Positions 56,845-64,000 of a stretch of 64,000 bases of DNA are shown here, one piece after another (position 1 is the first letter of the stretch; the number at the start of each line of letters is the position of its first letter). A program made the translations under genes and the position numbers. The stretch is from Anaeromonas frigoriresistens (GTDB lineage Bacteria > Bacillota > Clostridia > Tissierellales > SIT17), in assembly GCF_016820655.1 (NCBI RefSeq), contig NZ_WSFT01000053.1:248001-312000 (forward strand), in the 5' to 3' direction. Below the pieces are notes generated by a model. It made no database searches. It worked only from the letters and a program-made list of their open reading frames with translations, and had not been told where the DNA came from.

Positions 56845-58071
56845 ATGAATGCAATAGTAATAAGCATTGGTGATGAGATATTATCTGGAGATATTTTAAA
56901 TACCAATAGCCAATTTATCTCAAAATCCTTAAAAGAACAAAATATTGAAGTTTCTAAGATATACACAATAAGGGATAATATAGAAGATATTATTAATTCA
57001 ACAAAAGAATCACTAGCACATTCTGACATAATTATAGTCACAGGGGGATTAGGACCAACTGAAGATGATAAAACACGAGAAGGTGTAGCTGAGGCATTAA
57101 ATTATAATTTAGTACTAGATGATAGTCTTTTAAAAGAAATAAAAGATAAATTCACTAAAAACAACTATATTATGTCTGATAATAATATAAAGCAAGCCTA
57201 TAGAATTGAAAATTCAATAGTTTTGAAGAATACAAAAGGTACTGCCCCGGGAATGTTGGTCAATTACCATAATAAAAAAATATTTTTATTACCTGGACCC
57301 CCAAGGGAATTACAACCAATGTTTAATAAATATGTTTTAGATTCTTTAAGAAATAAATCTGATCAAAAAATTTTCACTAGAACTATTCACACTATAGGTA
57401 TTGGAGAATCTCATTTAGAAGAAAAAATTAAACCTTTTTTCAATAATAATATACAAATTGGCATGTATGCTAATAATGGAATAGTAGATATAAAGGTTTC
57501 ATCAAAAGCTTCTTGCTTATCACAAGCCAAAAATAATGTTAATGCTTTTTTAAATTCTATTGATATTGACAAATATATATGGGGCTTTGACGAAGAGACT
57601 TTAGAAAGTATTGTTTTAGAACTATTAAAGAAAAATAACCTTACTATTGGTTTTGCTGAATCTTTAACCGGTGGATTAATAAGTAGTAACTTTACAAGAC
57701 TCTCTGGAGTATCAGAAGTATTTCCTTTATCCTTAATTACATATAGTAATGCTTCAAAGATTAATTTATTGGGAGTAAAAAAAGAAACTCTAAAGGAATA
57801 CGGTGCTGTAAGCAAAGAAACAGCTATAGAAATGGCTGAAGGATTAGTTAAAAAATATGAAGTAGATATAGCATTATCAGTAACTGGTATAGCTGGACCT
57901 ACAGGAGCTACAAAAAATAAACCTGTTGGATTAGTATTTATAGGTATAGCTAATAAAAAAATATCTATTTCTAAAAAAATAATCTTAAATGGAGATAGAA
58001 ATAATATTCAAAATAGAACTTCACTAAATGCCTTTAGTACTCTTCGTAATTTTCTATTAAAAAATTATTAA
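56845..58071 (+). CDS. cinA: CinA family protein (NMN amidohydrolase / MoCF-like domain)
   Basis: A 408-residue two-domain protein. The N-terminal molybdopterin-binding-like domain has 'GDEILSGDILNTNSQF' and 'TGGLGPTEDDKTREGVAEAL' (core). The C-terminal domain has 'GFAESLTGGLISSNFTRL' (core) and 'TGIAGPTGAT', as in nicotinamide mononucleotide deamidase. A TTG at 56842 is in frame; the ATG at 56845 is preferred. The pgsA-cinA-recA order is widespread in Firmicutes, where cinA is linked to competence or NAD salvage. Confidence 0.95.
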   Translation: MNAIVISIGDEILSGDILNTNSQFISKSLKEQNIEVSKIYTIRDNIEDIINSTKESLAHSDIIIVTGGLGPTEDDKTREGVAEALNYNLVLDDSLLKEIKDKFTKNNYIMSDNNIKQAYRIENSIVLKNTKGTAPGMLVNYHNKKIFLLPGPPRELQPMFNKYVLDSLRNKSDQKIFTRTIHTIGIGESHLEEKIKPFFNNNIQIGMYANNGIVDIKVSSKASCLSQAKNNVNAFLNSIDIDKYIWGFDEETLESIVLELLKKNNLTIGFAESLTGGLISSNFTRLSGVSEVFPLSLITYSNASKINLLGVKKETLKEYGAVSKETAIEMAEGLVKKYEVDIALSVTGIAGPTGATKNKPVGLVFIGIANKKISISKKIILNGDRNNIQNRTSLNAFSTLRNFLLKNY

Positions 58072-58076
58072 AGTAT

Positions 58077-58105
58077 TTGACTTAAAACTAAGTATATTAT
58101 ATAAT
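58077..58105 (+). promoter_or_regulatory. Promoter of recA
   Basis: TTGACT (58077-58082) and TATAAT (58100-58105) with 17-base spacing, a near-consensus sigma-A promoter starting 5 bases after the cinA stop. Confidence 0.9.
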
Positions 58106-58111
58106 CTAATC

Positions 58112-58125
58112 AGAACATTTGTTCG
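58112..58125 (+). promoter_or_regulatory. LexA (SOS) box of recA
   Basis: AGAACATTTGTTCG matches the Firmicute SOS box CGAACNNNNGTTCG at 13 of 14 positions counting the free centre. It lies 6 bases after the -10, over the transcription start, where LexA binding would block transcription. Confidence 0.85.
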
Positions 58126-58168
58126 GAATACGGAAAGGTAGGTGAACCCATTAAACGGGGGTTAAATT

Positions 58169-59203
58169 ATGGAAAAGAAAAAAGCTTTAGAAATGGCTAT
58201 TAATCAAATCGAAAAACAATTTGGAAAAGGATCTATTATGATGCTTGGAGAAGAATCTAAATTAAATATTGATTCTATATCCACAGGATCCTTGGAGTTA
58301 GATATTGCTTTAGGTATAGGAGGTCTACCAAGGGGTAGAGTTGTAGAAATATATGGACCTGAGTCTTCTGGTAAAACTACTGTAGCTCTTCATGTTCTTG
58401 CAGAAGCACAGAAAGCTGGAGGATCTGTAGCCTTTGTAGACGCAGAACATGCATTAGACCCATCTTATGCAAGAAAGCTAGGAGTAGATACAGAGAGTTT
58501 AATAGTATCCCAACCAGATACGGGTGAACAAGGGTTGGAAATTGCGGAAGCTTTAGTTAGAAGTGGAGCAATTGATGTAATTGTTGTAGACTCTGTTGCT
58601 GCATTAGTACCCAAAGCGGAGATAGAGGGTGAAATGGGTGACAGCCATGTTGGACTTCAAGCTAGATTAATGTCCCAAGCCCTTAGAAAACTAGCAGGGG
58701 CTATAAAAAAGTCAAATACTATTGCAATTTTTATAAATCAATTGCGAGAAAAAGTTGGTATCATGTTCGGTAACCCTGAAACTACTCCAGGGGGTAGAGC
58801 TCTGAAATTCTATTCTTCTGTTAGATTAGATGTTAGAAGAATAGAAACTTTAAAACAAGGAGATAATATGATAGGAAATAGAACAAGGGTAAAGGTTGTT
58901 AAAAATAAGGTAGCGCCACCATTTAAAAAGGCTGAGTTTGATATTATGTATGGTGAAGGGATATCAAAAGAAGGTAATATCCTTGATGTAGGTGTTACTG
59001 CTGATATTGTAAATAAAGCTGGATCATGGTATAGTTATGGAGATCAAAGATTAGGTCAAGGACGAGAAAATGCAAAAGATTTTCTTAAAGAGAATAAAGA
59101 AGTAGCTAATGAAATAGAAAGAAAAGTAAGAGAATACTATGGTCTTATTTCAAAGGAATCTAACAAAACTGAGGATGATAATAAAAAATCAAAAGATAAA
59201 TAA
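58169..59203 (+). CDS. recA: Recombinase RecA
   Basis: The strand exchange and SOS co-protease protein. Walker A is 'GPESSGKT' (residues 63-70), with '[17 protein letters not shown]', Walker B '[22 protein letters not shown]' (core), loop L2 region '[20 protein letters not shown]' and '[11 protein letters not shown]'. The length is 344 residues. In the leader, AACCC (58145-58149) can pair with GGGTT (58159-58163), covering part of the GGGGG ribosome binding site. This weak hairpin might temper translation. Confidence 0.99.
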   Translation: MEKKKALEMAINQIEKQFGKGSIMMLGEESKLNIDSISTGSLELDIALGIGGLPRGRVVEIYGPESSGKTTVALHVLAEAQKAGGSVAFVDAEHALDPSYARKLGVDTESLIVSQPDTGEQGLEIAEALVRSGAIDVIVVDSVAALVPKAEIEGEMGDSHVGLQARLMSQALRKLAGAIKKSNTIAIFINQLREKVGIMFGNPETTPGGRALKFYSSVRLDVRRIETLKQGDNMIGNRTRVKVVKNKVAPPFKKAEFDIMYGEGISKEGNILDVGVTADIVNKAGSWYSYGDQRLGQGRENAKDFLKENKEVANEIERKVREYYGLISKESNKTEDDNKKSKDK

Positions 59204-59227
59204 AAGACTTCTTCGGAAGTCTTTTTT
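59202..59227 (+). terminator. Terminator after recA
   Basis: AAAAGACTTC (59202-59211), tetraloop TTCG, GAAGTCTTTT (59216-59225), continuing into six T (59222-59227). A textbook intrinsic terminator that separates recA from the following nuclease/ATPase genes. Confidence 0.93.
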
Positions 59228-59301
59228 ATAATGAAATTTTAATCTATAATATATGTTTATGTTATAATTATAATAAAATATTTCAGATTGGAGTGTATAA
59301 T

Positions 59302-60285
59302 ATGAAAATACTCTATTTTACAGACACCCACATAAGAGGAACAACTCCAAAAAACAGAAAAGATAATTTATTAGAAACTCTTGAGAAAAAATTTAATGAA
59401 ATTGTGGATGTTGTACAATCTCATGATATAGATTATGTTTTAAATGGAGGAGATTTATTTGATAGGCCAGATATTTCACCTTCTATAGTTAGAAAATTTG
59501 CTATGATACTTAATAAGATAAAAGTTCCCATCTATGCTATAGCTGGAAATCACGATATATATGGCCATAATCCAAGTACTCTACATAGAACAATGCTTGG
59601 TTTATTTGATGGTATAGGAATATTGGATCTTATTGATGAGGGAGAAGTAATAACCTTAGATAAGGATAATATTAGAGTGCAAGTAACTGGTAGCCCGTAT
59701 AAGTATGGAATTGACTCAGACACATATAGATCCGCATATATAGTAAATGAAAAACCAGATAATGTTGACTATGCTATACATCTATCCCATGGTATGTTAT
59801 TAGATAAGCCATTTATTAAAGGTGTCCCCTATACTTTAATAGATGACATACTTCATACAAAAGCTGACATTACATTGTGTGGTCATTACCATTCTGGATT
59901 TGGTATAAAAGAATACAATAATAAATACTTTATTAATCCTGGTAGTTTGATAAGAATAACTAACAGTCTAAAAGAAATTAGTAGAATTCCTAGAGTATTG
60001 ATAATAGAGTTAGACAAGAGTATTAAACTGGATTTCTATTATCTTAAATCAGCAGCTCCTGGAGAAGAAATATTAGATAGAAGTATTATTGAAAAGAATA
60101 TGTTCAGAAGCGAGAAAATTATTCAATTTAAGCAGTCTGTGGATTCATCTCAAGATTTTAATAAACTAGATATAAACCATATATTAAATAATCTAACAAA
60201 AGCTGAAGATATTGAAGATGATGTAAAAATCGAAGCTGTAAATAGAATTGAAGAAGCTCAAATAGAATTAGGGGGTGATGATTAA
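59302..60285 (+). CDS. Mre11/SbcD-like metallophosphoesterase
   Basis: A 327-residue calcineurin-type phosphoesterase with all metal motifs: 'DTHIRG' (D8, H10), 'GGDLFDRPD' (D51), 'AGNHDIYG' (N83, H84, D85), 'HLSHGML' (H160/H163) and 'CGHYHSGFG' (H195, H197). The C-terminal ~75 residues are an acidic helical tail that could bind the partner ATPase. With the next genes this makes a nuclease/ATPase pair like SbcD/SbcC or phage T4 gp47/gp46. A GTG at 59293 is in frame, but TTGGAG fits the ATG at 59302. It lies 4 bases before the ATPase gene. Confidence 0.88.
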   Translation: MKILYFTDTHIRGTTPKNRKDNLLETLEKKFNEIVDVVQSHDIDYVLNGGDLFDRPDISPSIVRKFAMILNKIKVPIYAIAGNHDIYGHNPSTLHRTMLGLFDGIGILDLIDEGEVITLDKDNIRVQVTGSPYKYGIDSDTYRSAYIVNEKPDNVDYAIHLSHGMLLDKPFIKGVPYTLIDDILHTKADITLCGHYHSGFGIKEYNNKYFINPGSLIRITNSLKEISRIPRVLIIELDKSIKLDFYYLKSAAPGEEILDRSIIEKNMFRSEKIIQFKQSVDSSQDFNKLDINHILNNLTKAEDIEDDVKIEAVNRIEEAQIELGGDD

Positions 60286-60288
60286 TAA

Positions 60289-61731
60289 ATGAAACATATA
60301 ACTCAAGTAGAGATTAGTAATTTTCAATCCCATAAAAAAACTAAAATTGATTTTGTAAATGGCTTGAATGTAATAGTAGGTCCTTCTGATCAAGGTAAAA
60401 CAGCTATAATAAGGGCTATAAGATGGGTTTTATATAATGAACCTCTAGGTAACTTCTTTATTAGACATGGAGAAAGCGAGGCTAGTGTAGTTTTAACCTT
60501 TAATACTGGTGAAAAAGTTAAAAGGCTTCGCTCAAATAGTAAAAATTTATATATATATATAAATGAAACAGGAGAAGAAGAAATTTATGAGGGTTTTGGA
60601 CTTAGCACTCCAATAGATATAGTAGAAAAGCTTAATATAAGAAAGATACATTTAGATAGCAAAGAATCTAGTTCAATAAATATTGGAGAACAACTAGAAG
60701 GACCTTTTCTTATGGCTCAGAAAAATTCAACAAGAGCAAATGCTATAGGGAGATTAGTAGGAGTACATGTAGTGGATAAAGCAGTACAAAATACAATTAA
60801 AGATACAAGGAGTCTTAATGTAAAGAATAAATCCTTAAAAGACGATATAGATGCCTTAGAATCAAAATTATCACGGTATGAATACTTAGAGTCCTTAGAA
60901 AAGCAAATAGTTACATTAGAAACTATACAACTTGCTATTAATGATAAAGAAAATATATTGTCACAATTAATGAATATAAAAGAGCAAATGAATAACAACA
61001 TAAAAGAAATTAAAAATTATAACGATATTATTTTAAGCTTATCAGAAATTAATACTGTTGAAAATTATATTTCTAATTTAGATGATAACCTGTATAAAAT
61101 TAAATCATTTACAAAATTAAAAGGTAAACTATCAGATGTTAATGATTCGATTGATACAAATCGTAATACATTGAAGAAATTAAAAGAATTAAGTTCTATA
61201 GAATCCTTAACAATTACATTGGAAGAAAAAATAAAAATCAGTCAAAATTTAGTACCTAAACATAGGAAACACACTCTATTAGTCAATGAAATTAAAAGTG
61301 TAAGTAATATAAGTAATAGGCTAGATAATATAAATCATTTAAATAATATATATCAATCAATTGAACATATATCAAAATCTTTGAATAAGTTAACTACCTA
61401 TAATAATAACTTGAACAAAATAATATCTAGTATAAGAAAAGGGAAAGTGTATATAGATAGTTTCGATGATATTAATAAAGTTGAACTTCTGTATAATGAT
61501 ATAGTTAAGAAAGAAGAAAAAATTAACATACTAACCACATTAATTAGAAAATTAAATAAATTAAATACAGAAAAAAACAATACTATATTGTTATATAATA
61601 AAGAGAAATTAAAACAACAAAACCTATTATATGAATATAAAGATTTACTTAAGACAATTGAAAAGTGCCCTCTATGTTTTAATGAGATATCAAATGAAGA
61701 TATGGAGAGAATTGTTAACAATTTAATATAA
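60289..61731 (+). CDS. Rad50/SbcC-like ATPase, N-terminal half with hook CxxC
   Basis: A 480-residue protein with an ABC/SMC N-lobe: 'VEISNFQSHKKTKIDF', Walker A 'GPSDQGKT' (residues 31-38), 'AIRWVLYNEPLGNFFIRHGE' and a Q-loop-like region near 'GEQLEGPFLM'. From about residue 165 it is a long Asn/Lys/Leu/Ile coiled coil, ending with 'KCPLCFNE' (C460, C463), the CxxC of a zinc hook, only 17 residues before the stop. No signature motif or Walker B occurs. It is half of a Rad50-type protein; the matching C-lobe is encoded two genes on. It overlaps nothing, and the next gene has its own AAGGAG site. Confidence 0.85.
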   Translation: MKHITQVEISNFQSHKKTKIDFVNGLNVIVGPSDQGKTAIIRAIRWVLYNEPLGNFFIRHGESEASVVLTFNTGEKVKRLRSNSKNLYIYINETGEEEIYEGFGLSTPIDIVEKLNIRKIHLDSKESSSINIGEQLEGPFLMAQKNSTRANAIGRLVGVHVVDKAVQNTIKDTRSLNVKNKSLKDDIDALESKLSRYEYLESLEKQIVTLETIQLAINDKENILSQLMNIKEQMNNNIKEIKNYNDIILSLSEINTVENYISNLDDNLYKIKSFTKLKGKLSDVNDSIDTNRNTLKKLKELSSIESLTITLEEKIKISQNLVPKHRKHTLLVNEIKSVSNISNRLDNINHLNNIYQSIEHISKSLNKLTTYNNNLNKIISSIRKGKVYIDSFDDINKVELLYNDIVKKEEKINILTTLIRKLNKLNTEKNNTILLYNKEKLKQQNLLYEYKDLLKTIEKCPLCFNEISNEDMERIVNNLI

Positions 61732-61747
61732 GAAAGGAGCTATAATA

Positions 61748-62008
61748 ATGGAAAATCATGAAAAGCAACTATCCCAACTTAAGGATAATTTAGATAGAGC
61801 AAGAAACTTAAAATATAAAGCAGAAGCCCGATTAGAACATTTAAATAAGCAACAAGAAGAATTAATAAGTGAACTGAAAGATTTAGGGGTAAATCCTGAT
61901 GAGTTAGATGATGAAATCAATAAATTAGAAAAAGAGATAACAAACTTATTTAATAAAGCTAACCAATTGCTACCAATGGATATATTAAATGCCCATTCTA
62001 AAGAATGA
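61748..62008 (+). CDS. Small coiled-coil protein between the two Rad50-like halves
   Basis: An 86-residue, highly charged helical protein with heptad-like repeats over residues 3-45 and 50-75, broken at 'LGVNPDELDD'. It has no cysteines and no membrane segment. I do not recognise the family. It has its own site (AAAGGAG) and lies 16 bases after the N-half and 13 bases before the C-half, so it is probably part of the same complex, perhaps supplying part of the descending coil. That is inference. Confidence 0.75.
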   Translation: MENHEKQLSQLKDNLDRARNLKYKAEARLEHLNKQQEELISELKDLGVNPDELDDEINKLEKEITNLFNKANQLLPMDILNAHSKE

Positions 62009-62021
62009 TTGAGGTGATAGT

Positions 62022-62681
62022 ATGGATTCTAAAATAAACGATAAAATAAGCCTCGATAAATATATTAAAATATTGAGAGATATATATTCATCAGAAAATG
62101 GAAAAAAGCAAGCTATAGAAGAAGAATTAAATCTAAAAAAAGATGAAATACAGAGTATAGATAATAGAATTGATATTTTAGAAAAAACTAACATATTATT
62201 ACAAAAAACTAGTGAATATGCAAGAGAACAGGCAAAAAAACAAATAGAAGGATTAGTTACTAATTGTCTACAATATATATTCGATGAAAATATGGAATTC
62301 GAAATAGAAATTCAAGAATTGTATGGAAAACCTAATGCAGAGTTTTATGTAATAACAAAAGGTGAAGAAACAATAAGAACAAAGCCTGAAGATTCAAGGG
62401 GCGGAGGAGTAATAGATATTATATCTTTATCTTTACGAATTGCTTTCTTACAAATACATAAACCTCAAGTCTATGGGCCATTAATATTAGATGAACCTGC
62501 AAAACATGTAAGTGAAGATTATATTTTTAATGTTTCTGAATTTTTAAAACAAGTCTCTGAAATGTTTAATAGACAAATAATAATGGTTACTCATAATAAT
62601 CATCTAGCTTCTATCGCAGATATTGCTTATAGAGTACAATTAAGTGGGATTACTAGTGTAGTAAGCAAAATAGAAGAATAA
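62022..62681 (+). CDS. Rad50/SbcC-like ATPase, C-terminal half
   Basis: A 219-residue protein: a coiled coil at residues about 10-80, then an ABC C-lobe with a signature-like 'DSRGGGVIDIISLSLRIA' (124-141), Walker B 'YGPLILDEPAKHVSED' (Asp157, Glu158) and the His-loop 'IIMVTHNN' (His191). There is no Walker A. Each half alone lacks what the other has, so they should assemble into a working ATPase head. The ATG follows GAGGTGATAGT. It is the last gene before the rny leader. Confidence 0.86.
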   Translation: MDSKINDKISLDKYIKILRDIYSSENGKKQAIEEELNLKKDEIQSIDNRIDILEKTNILLQKTSEYAREQAKKQIEGLVTNCLQYIFDENMEFEIEIQELYGKPNAEFYVITKGEETIRTKPEDSRGGGVIDIISLSLRIAFLQIHKPQVYGPLILDEPAKHVSEDYIFNVSEFLKQVSEMFNRQIIMVTHNNHLASIADIAYRVQLSGITSVVSKIEE

Positions 62682-62720
62682 TTCTTTATGTAAACTATTA
62701 CCAATGCATCCTTAATTCAC

Positions 62721-62749
62721 TTGACATATATATTAAAAAATATTAAAAT
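62721..62749 (+). promoter_or_regulatory. Promoter of rny
   Basis: TTGACA (62721-62726), a consensus -35, and TAAAAT (62744-62749) with 17-base spacing. Transcription should start near 62756, leaving a leader of about 175 bases. Confidence 0.8.
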
Positions 62750-62755
62750 ATAGAC

Positions 62756-62860
62756 GGGTGATAGTAAATCATTATTTATACTTTAATTGTTTCTGCAGCT
62801 AGGTATTGACGTAATGTAGAGATATCTAAGCCGAGAATTCTCGGTTTATATTTTTATCAT
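62756..62860 (+). promoter_or_regulatory. Structured leader of rny with alternative pairing
   Basis: CTAGGTATT (62799-62807) can pair with GATATCTAAG (62821-62830), using G-U pairs and one bulge. The last four bases of that strand (TAAG) are also the first bases of the terminator stem that follows, so the two structures compete. An earlier weak hairpin can form around 62765-62781. The arrangement is that of an attenuator or riboswitch, but I do not recognise a known class. Confidence 0.45.
62827..62855 (+). terminator. Intrinsic terminator inside the rny leader
   Basis: TAAGCCGAG (62827-62835) pairs with CTCGGTTTA (62840-62848), including one G-U pair, around AATT, followed by TATTTTT. It lies about 85 bases before the rny ribosome binding site, downstream of a strong promoter. 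Confidence 0.7.
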
Positions 62861-62932
62861 GATTTATTTAAATAATCCATTAATAAAAACGAAACGAAAC
62901 TTGAAAAATTAATAGTAAAGGAGGTGCTTCCA

Positions 62933-64000
62933 ATTTTAGAAGGAATAATCCCAGTAATTATAGCAATTATTACACTAATAATAGGTGTATTTATAGGTAT
63001 ATATATAAGAAAAGTAATTGCTGAAGGAAAAATTAGGACTGCTGAAGAAGAAGCTAAAAAAATAATTGAAGAAGGTATAAAGGCAGCTGAAACTGCTAAA
63101 AAAGAATATCTCATTGAAGGAAGAGAAGAAGTTCATAAAATGAGAAATGAGATAGAAAGAGAAAATCGTGAAAGAAGAAATGAGCTACAAAGACTTGAGA
63201 GAAGATTAGTTCATAAAGAGGAATCCATTGATAAAAAGAATGATTCTCTAGACCGAAAAGATGATTTTCTTAATAAAAAATTAAAAGGTATAGAAAATAA
63301 AGAAAAAGACATTAATGATTTATACCAAAAACAAATTAATGAGTTAGAAAGACTTTCAGGATTAACTAGTGAGCAAGCAAAAGATTTATTACTTAGTGAT
63401 ATTAGAAAAGAAATTAATCATGAAGCAGCAATTATGATTAAAGAAATTGAAAATAAAGCTAAGTTAGAAGCAGAAAAGAAATCAAGAGAAATATTATCAT
63501 ATGCTATACAGAAATGTGCTGCTGATCATGTGGCTGAGACAACTGTTTCTGTAGTATCTTTACCAAATGATGAAATGAAAGGAAGAATCATCGGTAGAGA
63601 GGGAAGAAATATAAGAACTCTTGAAACACTTACAGGAATAGATCTTATTATTGATGACACTCCAGAGGCTGTAATCTTATCAGGATTCGATCCTATAAGA
63701 AGAGAAGTAGCTAGAATAGCTTTAGAAAAGCTTATAGCTGATGGTAGAATACATCCTGCTAGAATTGAAGAAATGGTCGAAAAGGCAAAACGCGAGGTAG
63801 ATAATCACATTAGAGAAATGGGTGAACAAGCTACTTTCGACACTGGAATTCATGGACTTCATTCGGAAGTTATAAGATTATTAGGTAGACTTAAGTATAG
63901 AACTAGTTATGGACAAAACGTACTAAAACATTCAATCGAAGTATCTCACTTAGCAGGTATTATGGCAGCAGAGATAGGTGCAGATGTTAGAGTAGCTAAA
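62933..64000 (+). CDS. rny: Ribonuclease Y (3' end outside window)
   Basis: The endoribonuclease that starts mRNA decay at the membrane. Visible are an N-terminal membrane helix ('[18 protein letters not shown]'), a long coiled coil (about residues 28-190), the KH domain with '[19 protein letters not shown]' (core) and the beginning of the HD domain ('[17 protein letters not shown]'), where the window ends. No ATG or TTG is well placed. ATT at 62933 lies 8 bases after GGAGG (62920-62924). The only other near start, GTG at 62924, overlaps the ribosome binding site. I therefore infer an AUU start, with GTG as the alternative. The frame is open upstream to about 62876. Confidence 0.9.
   Translation, partial: MLEGIIPVIIAIITLIIGVFIGIYIRKVIAEGKIRTAEEEAKKIIEEGIKAAETAKKEYLIEGREEVHKMRNEIERENRERRNELQRLERRLVHKEESIDKKNDSLDRKDDFLNKKLKGIENKEKDINDLYQKQINELERLSGLTSEQAKDLLLSDIRKEINHEAAIMIKEIENKAKLEAEKKSREILSYAIQKCAADHVAETTVSVVSLPNDEMKGRIIGREGRNIRTLETLTGIDLIIDDTPEAVILSGFDPIRREVARIALEKLIADGRIHPARIEEMVEKAKREVDNHIREMGEQATFDTGIHGLHSEVIRLLGRLKYRTSYGQNVLKHSIEVSHLAGIMAAEIGADVRVAK

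Noticed and set aside
60289-62681. One intact sbcC gene broken by a single sequencing frameshift
   Set aside because: Two separate junctions exist, each with a stop, a gap of 13-16 bases, a good ribosome binding site and an ATG. A single base error could not restore one frame. Fission in an ancestor is still possible.
62756-62860. Known riboswitch (c-di-GMP, preQ1, SAM, fluoride, T-box) in the rny leader
   Set aside because: I compared from memory the conserved cores of these classes and none is present; the leader is kept only as an unassigned structured element.
1-64000. tRNA or rRNA genes, CRISPR arrays, insertion sequences or prophage genes
   Set aside because: I saw no cloverleaf sequence, rRNA segment, regularly spaced repeats, transposase, integrase or phage structural gene. 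The Rad50-like module resembles phage gp46/gp47 types, but no other phage gene accompanies it.

Overview
The window is AT-rich, almost fully coding, and every gene I can support lies on the + strand. Gene families and order point to a low-GC, flagellated Firmicute of the Clostridia/Tissierellia type. The signs are a Bacillus-like fla/che operon running into rpsB, FliY in place of a separate FliN, a PolC-type polymerase, a ymxH/ylxY/mlpA/dapG/tepA/spoIIIE block as in spore formers, frequent TTG/GTG starts, and strong GGAGG ribosome binding sites. The species cannot be fixed from this sequence alone.

Layout: (1) About 1-23610 is a near-continuous flagellar and chemotaxis operon: fliK (cut by the window edge), flgD, a flagellar-operon protein, flgE, flbD/swrD, motA, motB, fliL, fliM, fliY, cheY, fliO, fliP, fliQ, fliR, flhB, flhA, flhF, flhG, a PilZ protein, cheB, cheA, cheW, cheC, cheD, sigD, a FapA-type protein and a SwrB-like membrane protein. 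Together they give the hook, stator, switch, type III export gate, flagellar placement factors, chemotaxis signalling and the late sigma factor. (2) About 23600-32300 holds translation, envelope and isoprenoid genes: rpsB, tsf, pyrH, frr, a small unknown gene with a terminator behind it, uppS, cdsA, dxr, rseP, ispG and a glycosyltransferase. (3) About 32400-46730 holds polC, then the rimP-nusA-rnpM-ylxQ-infB-rbfA-nrnA-truB-ribF-rpsO-pnp series for transcription/translation coupling, ribosome maturation and RNA decay. (4) About 46800-59230 holds ylxY, mlpA, ymxH, dapG, tepA and ftsK/spoIIIE, then mnmH, rimO, pgsA, cinA and recA, the last behind a consensus promoter with a LexA box. (5) About 59300-62681 is the most unusual part. 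It has an Mre11/SbcD-like nuclease, then a Rad50/SbcC-like ATPase encoded in two separate halves with an 86-residue coiled-coil gene between them, sitting between recA and rny. (6) rny (RNase Y) starts at about 62933, runs off the window, and has a structured leader containing a terminator.

The main points for a second look are the split Rad50-like module, the terminator-bearing leader and apparent AUU start of rny, the paired helices before flgE, the tandem perfect hairpins between tepA and ftsK, and the small gene plus attenuator between frr and uppS. All motif and structure calls were made by eye. No alignment, folding or database search was run.
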